NCBI GenBank assembly: GCA_002778195.1
Contig: PCDI01000004.1
Coordinates: 3,446,226-3,510,225 of the forward strand
DNA length: 64,000 nt
Direction: 5' to 3'
Origin: Raffaelea ambrosiae
Lineage: Eukaryota > Ascomycota > Sordariomycetes > Ophiostomatales > Ophiostomataceae
Positions within the stretch are counted from its first letter, which is position 1; every line of letters starts with the position of its first letter. A program made the translations under genes and the position numbers. Positions 1 to 10,330 of the stretch are shown here, piece after piece. The notes under the pieces are model-generated. The model was given only the letters and a program-made list of their open reading frames with translations, was not told the DNA's origin and made no database searches.

Positions 1-1796
1 CCTGGCCTGGGTTGTTTGGTTCTGTTCTGTGGTTTTGTGGTTCTGTGGTTTTGTGGTTCTGTGATTTGTGGTTTTGTGGTTCTGTGGTTCTGTAGTTCTG
101 TGGTTCAGAGGTCCTGTGGCCGTGATCGATCTTCGTTTCACGCCCTGCGTCTGGCAAACAGGTCATGTCGAGCCAGACTGGAGTCGGTGTGTAAGACGCT
201 ACTGTGTACGATGTTCGTGTACGCGGACCTGAGACTGCAGAATAAGCTCAGGACTGCTGCATGTAAACAAACTTTCTTCAGCAACGGGGGAGCCAGAAAG
301 GGCTGGACGGGCTGGATTGGCTGGATGCAGGCGCAAAGTGGATAAGCCATGCAAGGCACCTGCAGGCTGGGCCTCCACAACTGCCTAGGGTCTATCGTAT
401 GTCGACGAGCAGGAGGACGGACGTCCAGGCAAAGAAAACAACACTGGCCAACGAGGAGGTATACACCGTAGCTACGACGTCGCTACGAGTACGTAGCTCA
501 CACACAAAGCAGCCGATGCATGGCCTCTCTTGCTCGGTCCGTGGCAATCTACTACTATTATGTATCAGTCCATCCGTCCGCGGCTGTGTGGGGGAGCAGA
601 AAGAGCAGGGCCCAATATTGATGTTGCGTCTCTGCGAGCACGTTGCTTTATTTGTGCCCCCCCCCCCTCTCCTCCCCCCCTCGTCTTTAAAGAAAGCTGC
701 TCTCCCTGGCCGAGGTGACTGTATGATTCTCTGGTTTCGACTCTTTGACGTTTCCAGAAAACTCGTCACTTTCCAGACTTTCCCGACTTCCCAGACACAT
801 CCTCTCTTCCCTGAACCTTGCGTGTCTTTGACACCTGTCACAGCTTTGCATTGAGTGTGTCTTTGCGGTCTGTCTGCATGCTGTCTGCATTCGTCTCGTT
901 CGCTTTTGCTCTTTCAGCACACCCTTTCTTTTTCTTCTTAATGAACAGCCTCCGCAAGACCACCAACTCGCACCAACACTCAACCCAAAACAAAGGACTC
1001 GAGGACACCACCACGTTGCGGGCAACACAGACAACCAGACGAACAGACGAATACGTCAGTGTGCTGGCCACAATCATAGGTCTCAGCCAGTCTCGGCCAG
1101 TCTCAGCCAGTCCTCGCCACTCCAGTCTGTCTCACTAATCCCGCGCTGTGAGCCAACCATTCACCCAAAGCCGACGCCGACGACGACGGCAACTACGGCA
1201 ACGACGACGACAACGACGACAACGACGACATCCACGATCACGACGACATCCACGACATAACACATGCCCGTCTTTATTCCCTTTTTGCACCTCCTCCTAC
1301 CGCCATCCATCCCCGGAGGATTTTAACTCGCCCCTAAGAATTCGTCAACCATCCTCCCCGTGGCAGCTCCAGGACACCTCCAGGGCACTCTAGGGCGAGC
1401 TACCCCCCCCCCCCCNCCCCCCCTGCTGTCTCCTGCAGTGTACACCGTACTCGTCCCCAACTCCCCCTTCCCCCCTAAATCGGGTGTGCCGTCCTCCAAT
1501 GGGCGCCTGCCCTCCTGGCACTAAGGCACGCTAAAAAGGGGGGGCCGTCCTTGATCTGGTTCCCAACCGTGCCTCCTAGCAACGTCCCTACTAGGCCCCT
1601 ACTAGGCCCCTACTAGGCCCCTACTAGGCTGGAGTTGGCAGAGACACGCTAATCAGCACGCCACTCAATTTCGCGGACGTGCTGTTAGGCCCTTCAGCAC
1701 TGACCGCCGCTTAGCTGCATAGGCCCCCTTTCGCGGGTACCCCAATAACCGGAACACCCCTGTCCGTCCCTTTTTTTTTTTCCTTTCTTTTTCGCG
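1..1796. other. Left-edge non-coding stretch, upstream of the CAP-Gly gene
   Basis: I see no supportable gene here. The stretch holds a degenerate TTCTGTGGTTTTGTGG-type repeat (about 20-115), poly-C runs (about 657-680 and 1402-1423, the second containing an N at 1416), a 10-bp tandem repeat TCTCAGCCAG (1081-1110, three copies), a CGA/CAA-type trinucleotide-rich tract (about 1165-1256), and an 11-bp tandem TACTAGGCCCC (1589-1629, just under four copies). A pyrimidine tract (1770-1792) lies directly before the start codon of the next gene, as is common in fungal 5' leaders. Small open frames here have low-complexity, repeat-derived translations. Confidence 0.6.
1589..1629. repeat. 11-bp tandem repeat (TACTAGGCCCC, about 3.7 copies)
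   Basis: Starts of the TACTAGG core are spaced exactly 11 bases apart at 1589, 1600, 1611 and 1622. The repeat lies about 170 bp upstream of the CAP-Gly gene start. Confidence 0.85.
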
Positions 1797-4700
1797 ATGT
1801 CTCTCACAACAACAACAATAACAACGACGAGGACGACGTCGACCACCCCGTCCAAGCGCCCTGCCACCGCAACATCCAAATACCACGGCACGCCCAAGAC
1901 GCCCAAGACGCCCAAGACCTTTGCGTATTCGTCTGCATCGTCCACGGCTGCCGCGTCTTTGTCGTCGTCTTCCGCGTTTACATCGTCCACATCGTCCGCC
2001 TCGTCCGCCTCGTCCACGACCCCGGGGCCGGTTCCTGCTCCTGCTCCTGTTGCTGTCCCGGTTCCTCCGACGAACAACACAGGCTTCTTGCCCACCGCCT
2101 CGCACACACGCACACCGCCGCACCCGTCTGCCGTGCGCGCGCTGCGCAAGAGACTGTTGCCCCCGTCGGCCCGCGGCAGCACCGCCAAAGCCGGCCAGCT
2201 CGCCGCCTCGAAGTCGACGCCCAACCTCGGCAGTCTGTTTGCGCGCCAGGGCCAGGCACTGCAAGGAGGACTCGGCATCGTCACCGGCGCCTATCCGTCC
2301 AACGGCCTGCCGCCTGTGCCGCCGCTGCCGCCGCCGCAACAGCCGCTCCCGGCACTCCCCACGACTGTTTCGACAGGTACTGCGGGTACTGCGAGCACGG
2401 CAAGCACCCTGCCCCAGCTCGCCCGCAAAGGCTCCTTGGCCGCCCTCACCTCCAAGACCCTCTCGGCCGTGCCCGATGCCAGCGAGTCCTACGCCTTTGA
2501 CGCTCTAGAGAACGGCGGGCCCCGAAGAGTGCCGCCCGTCCCCCCGATTCCGTCGGCCTACGCAGGCGACACCCACCCGACCAGCGAGACTCTGCCGTCG
2601 GCGGACCCCAACATGCCGCCTCGCATCTCCAACTTTGGCGCGTCGTTCTCGTCGTACGCGGGCGCCGCGCCGTCCAGCGACGATGTGGCGGTGGTGGGCG
2701 ACACGGTCGACGTGCCCGGCGGCATGAACGGCACCGTGCGGTTTGTCGGCAGCGTGGCCGGCCGCAAGGGCGTGTTTGCCGGCGTGGAGCTGCACCCGGA
2801 GTATGCCACGCGCGGGAAGAACAGCGGCGATGTTGATGGGTGAGTTTGCATACTTGTTTTTCGTCTTCTCGGTCTTCAGTCGCCGAGTCTCTTGTCTTGT
2901 CAGGACAGTCTTTGCACTGTCGTGAGATTGTGAGATTCTTGGCACAAGAGCATCTTCAGGCTGCACTGTTCTGTTTCCTGTTTCCTGTGTTCTGCTTTTT
3001 TTTTTCTCTTTTTTCTCTCCTTACTGACTCTCCAGCGTCAACTACTTCAACACGGACATCCCCGGCGCCGGCATCTTCCTCCCCTTGAACAAGGCCGTCC
3101 GCCGCGACTCGCCCTCCTCTTCCTCCTACCCGCTCACACCCACCAGCGGCGCCGGCCTCAAGCTCGGCAGCCAGAACTCGGTCAACTTTACGCCTCCCAC
3201 GCCTTCTCTCCCCAAGTTCAGCCAGTCCGTCAGCGCTGCGTCTGGTGCCGGCCCGGCGCGCGCAGCCAGTCCCCAGGGCAGACGCCAGCCACGCACATCC
3301 CTCCCACGACCGGACTCGCCCGTCCGCCGCTTACAGATGACCCCCGGGTCGCGGCCGTCCATAGCGACGCCCGCGCCCAAGCCCATGGCGCGCTACGCCA
3401 GTCCCACGCCCAACAAGTTCTCCCAGAGCATGCGGGCCCCAGCAACAGCCGGCGGCGACCCAAACAAGAAGGGGCTCGGCATGAGCCTCAGACCCGATCG
3501 CAAGCTGAGTCTCGGCCCGCGCAGCGCATCGGCACTCAGTGGCCCGGCCGGCCACTTTGCCGACGACGACGCGACGCCCATGGGCGTCAAGAGCCTCGCC
3601 ACCAAGAGCAACTTGTCCACCAACGATTCCGTGTCCTCGTTCAGCCAGAAGATGCGGCCCGGCTCGCGGGCCGCCTCGAGAGCCGCCTCGCGGGCCGCTG
3701 GCCACATGAAGAACGGCAGCAGCACGAGCACCAGTGCGACCTCGGCGTCGGCGTCGGCGGCAGCCGCCGCCGCCGCAGCCGCCTCGCACGAAGAGATCGA
3801 GCGGCTCAAGGCCGACCTGGAAGACCGCGAGCGGCAGCTCAAGGACCAGGCCAACACGCTGTCCGACATGGAGAGCAGCCTGACCGAGCTGCAGACACTC
3901 ATTGAGAGCACCGACGGGCCATTGGGGTCGGGGTCCGGAAGCGGGCTCGGGCCAGGAGGCGGGCCCGAAGACCCCGACGCGCCGCAGCTGCGGGCGCTCT
4001 TGCGCGAGAAGAACGAGAAGATTGCCATGTTGACGGCCGAATTCGACGCCCACCGCGCCGACTTCCGCAGCACCATTGACACGCTGGAGATGGCCAGCAC
4101 CGAGACCGAGCGGGTCTACGAAAAGAAGATCGAGGAGCTCATGCAGGAGATCCGCGATCTCGAGAGCCGCACGTCGGACGTCGACGCCGTCGCCCACCAG
4201 CTCAAGCAGCTCGAGGAGCTTGTCCAGGAGCTCGAGGAAGGGCTGGAGGATGCCCGGCGCGGCGAGGTCGAGGCGCGCGGCGAGGTCGAGTTTCTCCGGG
4301 GCGAGATCGAGCGCACGCGCACGGAGCTGCGCCGGGAGCGTGAAAAAGTGGCCGCCCTGTCGGCAGCGTCGGAGGCCAGCGCCAACAGCGGCCATGCCGC
4401 CCACCACAACCACCCAGGAGCAGCAGCCACAGACGCCTCCAAGGAGCTCGAGTCCAAGGACGACGAGATCCGCGGCCTCAAGGCCATCATCCACTCTCTG
4501 AGCCAGAACACCGGCAGCGTCGATGCCATGGGATCGCCGATTCCGGACAACGGCGGCAAGATGACGTCCCCCCAGATCGGCTCGACAACGGGGACGATCA
4601 CGGCCGGCGGGAAGCGCACCTCGTGGCGGTCTTCATCGAGTGACAACCACAACAACATCAATGGCAATGGCGCACAGCTCCGCCACGACGAGTCCATCGG

Positions 4701-5664
4701 CGAGCGTCTGGCGCGCGAGAAGCAGCTCGAGCGCGAGGTCGCCGACCTGCGTGCCCTGCTCGACACCAAGTCGACCCGCGAGGCCGAGATGGAGCGCGAG
4801 CTGCAGAACCTGCGCCGGGGCAGTGGAGGCGTCGCCATGAACGGCGCCAATGGCGGTGTCAACGGCGTCAACGGTATGAACGGTATGAGCGGTATGAGCG
4901 GTATGAATGGTATGAACGGCCTCGGCGGCCTCAACGGCCTCAACGGTCTCAACGGTCTCAACGGCTTCAACGGCTTCAACGGCATCAACGGCAGCCGGGC
5001 GAGCACGGTGACCGCCGGCAGCCGGTCCTCTCTGCGCGACTCGCGCGGGACCGTCATCCTCGCCCGCGACGCGACGCCCCTGGCGGCCTCGCCGACCATG
5101 GCGACGGCGGCGTCGTCGTCGTCGGCGTTCGCCCCAGCTCTGTTCCCGGCCCTGGGACACCACCGCCACAACAGCAGCTCGGTCCACTCCCACGGCAGCC
5201 ACGGCAGCCGCAGCAGCTTCAGCAGCCTGCGCCAGCAGCACCATCATGTGCGCGGGCCGTCGACCGCGCTGGAAACCATGCCCGAGAGCGACGCCTACTC
5301 GTCCGTGACCGAGTCCAGCACGCTGTGGTGCGAGATCTGCGAGACCAATGGCCACGACATCCTGACGTGCACCAACATGTTCCCCGTCAAGGCCGAGGCC
5401 CAGGAGAAGGGCCCCCAGGCAGCAGCGAATGCCAACACGGCCAACACGGCCAACACGGCCGCTGCTCAGCCGCAGCTGCCGCTGCCGATCAAGACGACCA
5501 CGCCCACGTTCGTGCCGCCAGATGTCAAGATCCTGCCCAACCCCATGGAGTCGGGCCCCGTCGCCGGCAAGGAGAGCGGCGTCGTCGACGCCGACAAGTG
5601 GTGTGCCCTGTGCGAGCGGGACGGCCATGACAGTGTTGATTGTCCCTTTGAAGATGCCTTTTAA
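1797..5664 (+). CDS. CAP-Gly microtubule plus-end tracking protein (CLIP-170/Bik1/Tip1 family)
   Basis: There are two exons, 1797-2839 and 3036-5664, with a 196-bp intron (GTGAGT...CTCCAG) that falls inside the CAP-Gly domain; the product is 1223 aa. The order is: a Ser/Thr/Pro-rich N-terminal region; a CAP-Gly domain at about 296-370, rebuilt across the splice (GKNSGDVDG then VNYFNTD); a basic Ser/Pro-rich linker; a coiled coil at about 598-792; a further helical segment at about 900-942; an Asn-Gly repeat at about 949-1002; and two CCHC-like zinc knuckles at 1113-1126 (CEICETNGHDILTC) and 1204-1217 (CALCERDGHDSVDC). This is the CLIP-170/Bik1 plan: CAP-Gly binds microtubules and EB1 tails, the coiled coil dimerises, and the knuckles recruit dynein regulators. 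That role comes from family knowledge. The first ATG after the pyrimidine tract was taken as the start. Confidence 0.9.
4836..4995 (+). repeat. Asn-Gly coding microsatellite in the CAP-Gly protein
   Basis: A run of six-base units (AACGGT/AACGGC with ATG, CTC or TTC codons) encodes a degenerate (x-N-G)n stretch, roughly residues 949-1002, between the last coiled coil and the zinc knuckles. It is likely variable in length between strains (inference). Confidence 0.8.
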
Positions 5665-6987
5665 GCAAGGCAGCCTCCCTCCTCCTCGTTCTTCCACATG
5701 GCCGCACAGAGTGTGGCCATCCATCTGCGCAGGCAACCTCTTCTCTGTCCTATCTGGCTTTCGAGATCGACAACCGCGCTCTTCTTCGCCCTTCTTCTTT
5801 CGCTTCTCTTCTTCTACTTCGTTCTTCCATTTTTATGTCTAATCTTTAATTGACGACTCTGGGGGTACACTCCCTCCCCTGTTTCCCTTTCGTTCTCGAG
5901 CTCTGGGCATGACGGCTTTGCCCGGAATTGTTACCCTTCTCTCTTCTTTTGGTTCCTCGTTTGGTTCCTCTTTTTTTTTTTGGTCTTTCATGTTCGGTTG
6001 GACACTTCTTTTTTGCTCTCGCATTCCTGGATTTGCTCATCTTTTCTGGTTCTCTTGACATTCCCACCTTTTGTACACGTACGCCTGCCTCTTTCTCTTG
6101 TCTTTTCGACTTTTGGGAGGGGGTTGGTGGGCATTCTTTGCGATGATACCACTTTATTTATTCTCCATCATTCTTTCATCTCTCTCTCTCTCTCTCTCTT
6201 CAAAGGTGTATGTATCAGCAAAGGGCAAGATAAAAAAAGGGGTTTTATTTTGTATCTAAGGATGACCGATATAGACAGGATGAAACAAACAAAAAAGCAA
6301 AACAAAGCCATTTCCACGAAACATTCAAACAAACTGTACTATGACTTGCTCTGCGTGATCACACCCACCCACACGAAAGTGGACCGCAGTGATTTTCTGG
6401 CTCCTGCGTGAAACAATGTTTCCCCCAGCTTTTTTATGCTCGCCATCTTCACGCACCACTGCCGACCCGGATCGACCGGCCGGGAGTGGCCCCTCCGCCC
6501 GGCCTGGAGCTTCAGTGCAAGAACGGCCCAGTGTCTTTGTCATCCATGCGGCTCATATTGGACGACCACAGACGCAGTAAAGAGCATCGGCTCCTTCTTT
6601 GCATTTTGCCAAATATCATCCGAGTCGCTCATTGGCAGACAGCGGCTGCCCAGAGTCAACACAAAGAGCCCATGTCTGTTTCCAAGGGCTTGCGTCTACT
6701 ACACGCACCCAACATTTCGTGAGGATACAGTGGACTATGTATATGTATGGCTCCGTTGTCGGTTGCTGTTCGCGGATTTGTCCAAGCAATATTGGACGAC
6801 TTCCGTTGTATATATAGAAGAGGCCAGAAAGTGCCAGTTCTTGGATCCAGATATCAAGAAAAAAATAAAAAAATAAAAAAGTGTTCGAAAGTGATCCCGC
6901 CTTTCTTGTCATCCACCGACGAAGTCAGTTGAGGATAGATCACTGGCACAAAACTACACACACACACACACAACAAGTCATCCAGCC
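5665..6987. other. Intergenic: 3' flank of the CAP-Gly gene and promoter of the AA9 gene
   Basis: I see no gene. The stretch contains a (CT)n microsatellite (about 6175-6200), T-rich tracts, and a TATA-like TATATATAG element (about 6808-6817) some 170 bp upstream of the AA9 start. An A-rich tract lies near 6857-6880, and a (CA)n tract (6958-6973) lies immediately before the AA9 leader. The words ATATTGGACGAC occur twice (about 6556 and 6790), which may be chance or a shared regulatory word. Confidence 0.5.
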
Positions 6988-7743
6988 ATGAAGGCCCTTC
7001 TCCGTCTCGGCTTCTTCACCGCCTGGGCGGCCACATCGGCCAGTGCCCACGCCATCTTCCAAAAGGTCTCCATTGACGGCGCCGACCAGGGCCAGCTCAA
7101 GGGCGTCCGCGCTCCGTCGAGCGACTACCCCATCATGGACGTCGGCGATGCTGCCTTCTCCTGCAACAAGGACCTCCGCTTCCTGGACAAGACCGTGCTC
7201 GCGCTCGATGCCGGCGCCCGGGTCGGCGCCTGGTGGGGACACGTCATCGGCGGCGCCCAGTCCGCCGGCGACCACGACAACCCCATCGCTGCCAGCCACA
7301 AGGGGCCCATCCTGGTCTACCTGGCCAAGGTGGACGACGCGGCCGCCGCGACCCCGGGCGCGTCGCTCGCGTGGTTCAAGGTGGCCGAGGCGGGCCTCTT
7401 TGCGGACGGCACCTGGGCCGTCGACGCCATGATCGCCAACAAGGGGTGGCACTACTTTGCCATGCCCCGCTGCGTCGCCCCCGGCGACTACCTCATGCGC
7501 GTCGAGCTGATTGCGCTGCACGGCGCCCAGCAGCGCGGCCAGGCGCAGTTCTACATGGAGTGCGCACAGGTGCACATCAACGGCACGGGGACGCACACGG
7601 GCGCCCAGCTTGTGCATTTACCGGGTGCGTACAAGGCCACCGACCCGGGCATCCTGGTCAACATCTACGACAACGCGGGGCATCCGAACAACGGGGGTCG
7701 ACCATACACGATCCCAGGGCCGCCTGCTCTGACATGCAGTTAG
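6988..7743 (+). CDS. AA9 (former GH61) copper-dependent lytic polysaccharide monooxygenase, secreted
   Basis: The gene is a single exon of 251 aa. A signal peptide of about 20 residues ends ...SASA, so mature residue 1 is histidine (HAIFQK), as the AA9 histidine brace requires. The second brace histidine is H104 in SHKGP (mature 84), and the axial tyrosine is Y189 in QFYMEC (mature 169). LIALHGAQ and the C-terminal TDPGILVNIYD...YTIPGPP match conserved AA9 motifs, and the two cysteines (in FSCNKD and YMEC) can form the usual disulfide. There is no CBM1 tail. AA9 enzymes oxidatively cleave cellulose or related glucans outside the cell; C1 or C4 regioselectivity cannot be read from this. The gene is tail to tail with a secreted lectin-like gene 235 bp away. 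Confidence 0.95.
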   Translation: MKALLRLGFFTAWAATSASAHAIFQKVSIDGADQGQLKGVRAPSSDYPIMDVGDAAFSCNKDLRFLDKTVLALDAGARVGAWWGHVIGGAQSAGDHDNPIAASHKGPILVYLAKVDDAAAATPGASLAWFKVAEAGLFADGTWAVDAMIANKGWHYFAMPRCVAPGDYLMRVELIALHGAQQRGQAQFYMECAQVHINGTGTHTGAQLVHLPGAYKATDPGILVNIYDNAGHPNNGGRPYTIPGPPALTCS

Positions 7744-7978
7744 GGGGAGGGATGGGGGAGTAGAGTAGACTTGAAGGTGCTGGAGCAAAGAATGGAAACG
7801 AATTTTGAATATATACAATAGCAAGGCAATCCCTACAGAAAATATTCTTCAACCTGCAAGAAGATAGGCCTCGGGTTCACACATGTTGTTTTCCAACAAA
7901 CCGCTTCTCTTTTTTGTTTTTGTCTTTTCACAAGCGGAAACTCCCTCCATCGCCCCCCGCGACACACAACCTTCCCCT

Positions 7979-8728
7979 CTACGTAGCCTCTGCCAGCGGC
8001 CAGTTGATACCCTTGTCGGCTGCGCCTGCGTTGCCGAGGCCAGCGCATGCGTACAGGCCGACCGGGTTGTTGGCCGTCGCGCGCATGTACTGGAGGTCGA
8101 TGCATTCCTCTGGATTTGCTTGTAAGCACGGGAGAGGAAAGAGGGAAAGATGGGAAGCAGAAGGAGGCACTTACGCGGACTCGACCCGGCCACGGCAATC
8201 CGGCCGTCGGTCATGATGTCCCATGTCTGGCCGTCGGCAGTGTCGGAGCAGTCGTTGACATAGATATTGGCCATGTCCTTCCAGTTGGCTGGGGGGGGGG
8301 AGGGAGTCAGAACAAACTCGATATCGAAGGACACACATAAGAGATACGAAAATTCATAGGCCTTGTTTTTGGAGAGAACATACACTTGGCACCTGCATCG
8401 AGACACAGAGTCGTCCCGGCGAGCTGGATCTTGGACGTGCCATCCTTGACGTACCATTGCTGCTCGGGCTTGTTGGTGATGGTTTGCCTAGTGATGTTAG
8501 AGAGAGTACCCAATGAAAGTGTGTGCTTTTTTTGGGGGGGGGGGGGGGGGGCAACAGGGAGGATCTTGACCCTTACACAACAACAGTGCTGCCGCTCTTG
8601 GCGGCCTTTGGCTGGATGACAAACTTGGTGTTGACGTTGGAGGTGATGTACACGGTCTTGTAGCCGGCAGGCACGTCGGCCAGGCCCGTGGCCGCGAGGG
8701 CCATGACAACGAGAGACGTGACGAGCAT
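7979..8728 (-). CDS. Small secreted ricin-B-type (beta-trefoil) lectin-like protein
   Basis: There are four exons, read on the minus strand: 8728-8577, 8487-8384, 8288-8175 and 8118-7979. The introns are 89, 95 and 56 bp, and the product is 169 aa. A hydrophobic signal peptide (MLVTSLVVMALAATGLA) is followed by a compact domain with QxW-type elements (QQWYV, QTWDI) and LCLDAG, typical of a ricin B-chain-like beta-trefoil carbohydrate-binding fold. There is no catalytic A-chain-like segment, so nothing suggests an enzyme toxin. All three junctions restore one frame. Intron 1 contains a long G run (about 8533-8551), which is prone to sequencing error. The sugar specificity is unknown. Confidence 0.75.
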
Positions 8729-10330
8729 ATCGTAGTTGTATGTGTGTTTTCGTTTGGGCAAAAGGCGTAGTTGGGTAGAGGACACCAGAATGTAGCTGGG
8801 AAGAAAGCAGAAGAACCTCACGTTGCTGTTTGCAAAGGCAAAGACACTCTTTCCAAGGAAGAAACAAGGGAAGGAGCAGGAAACATGGCAGCCAGAGAAA
8901 GTGCTTATATGGCGACGTCCATTCCCTCTCACTGCACGAAATGGGCCCTGCCATGCCGGGAACCACTATGGGCAGACAGGAGGCAAGAAAGAGACTACAC
9001 AGACGAAATGGGGGGGGATGGGCAATATTCATCTCGATCTCGGAACCATGTCCACGAACCGAAGCCTTAAATTAATCAGAGGCCAGACCACGCAGTGTCT
9101 TGACTAGTACGTGGAAATGGGAGAGTGTTGACTCTTCTTGGAGATCATACTGTGGAAACAACGGACATATTGAAAATACCATAGAGTACGCGCAGTCTGT
9201 GTAAGTGAAAAGCGGCCAAGAGTAGGCTCTCTTCTTGGAGCTGCCTGTAATTCGGGAGTTGCAAACCAGAAGAAGTCGAACTGAGGCCGCGCATCTATAA
9301 AAAGCAGCTGCAAAGCAAATATGCTGCCACTACAGCATATTATCCTGGTCCATGCCAAAAAGTCCAATCAGCCGTGACAGGATAAAATGCGAGGCTGCTT
9401 TGTTTTCCTCGCACAGAAACGGTGATTGCCGGAGCGGGAACGATCCCGTGCAGAATCGATCTATGGAGAGTGGCACGGGTAAAATGCGTAGGGGTAGATA
9501 TGCCATATGGGGATTGTGGCGTGCCAACGAGCGAAGTGAAGTCATGATGTGGGAGTGTTTCTGAAGTTCGTTCGTCACGTGAACCAACGCAATTCGTGCA
9601 CGGCTTCTGAACCATTCTTTGTGCAGCTGGCAGGTTGGTGCTTGGACGCATCCGAGCATTGACAAGGACTGGCACAGCAGTTGGCTGCCAAGGCCAGGGA
9701 TGCAGAGGACCAAGGAAGGCTCGAAGACAAACAAGAAACAGTCCTCTGTGCAGCCACAAAACATGGACCAAACCCGAGAGCCAAGACAAGATGGAACGTA
9801 CGGAAGGGTGTACGGAGAACGGAAGGGAGACATTGAGGTGGTCAAAACGAAGAGAAAAAAAGGGAAGAAGGGAAGAAAGAAGCGAGGCTCATGTGAAATC
9901 ATTAACAAGAAACACGCATTCAAACCACTACCGGAAAAAAAAACACCTATACAAACAAAGAACTCCCCGTGGTTGATGCATATTCGAACAAGCAGACAGG
10001 CATGATAAAAACACATGAGAGAACAAAAAAAGAGAAACAAAACACGCCGTCTGGTCCCCTCCCCCCCCCAGTACTTCATTCCTTCATCAGTTTCCCGTTT
10101 CCTTCTTCCTCCATGCAGCTAGATCACTCCTCCACAACACTCGCATTATACAAGAGACAATCCCGTTTCCCATCAAGAACAAACACCATTAAGAATGCAC
10201 TTTTCCCCTGTGAAGAGCTTTCTGCGGGTTCCAATAAATAAACACCAAATACTTTCCCATCAAGAAACATGAATTACCACAACCGCCTATCTCCACGCGT
10301 ATGGACGTCGGACGTCGGTTTCTCTCTTCT
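8729..10330. other. Intergenic, 1.6 kb
   Basis: This is the promoter side of the lectin-like gene and the 3' flank of the GT90 gene. I see no supportable gene. A 249-codon minus-strand open frame (9330-10079) translates to Phe/Cys-rich sequence without domain character. The segment 9850-10060 is A-rich on the plus strand. Confidence 0.5.

Noticed and set aside
9330..10079. 249-codon minus-strand open frame near the lectin-like gene
   Set aside because: It is Phe/Leu/Cys-rich translation of an A-rich tract, with no domain or signal features that hold together.
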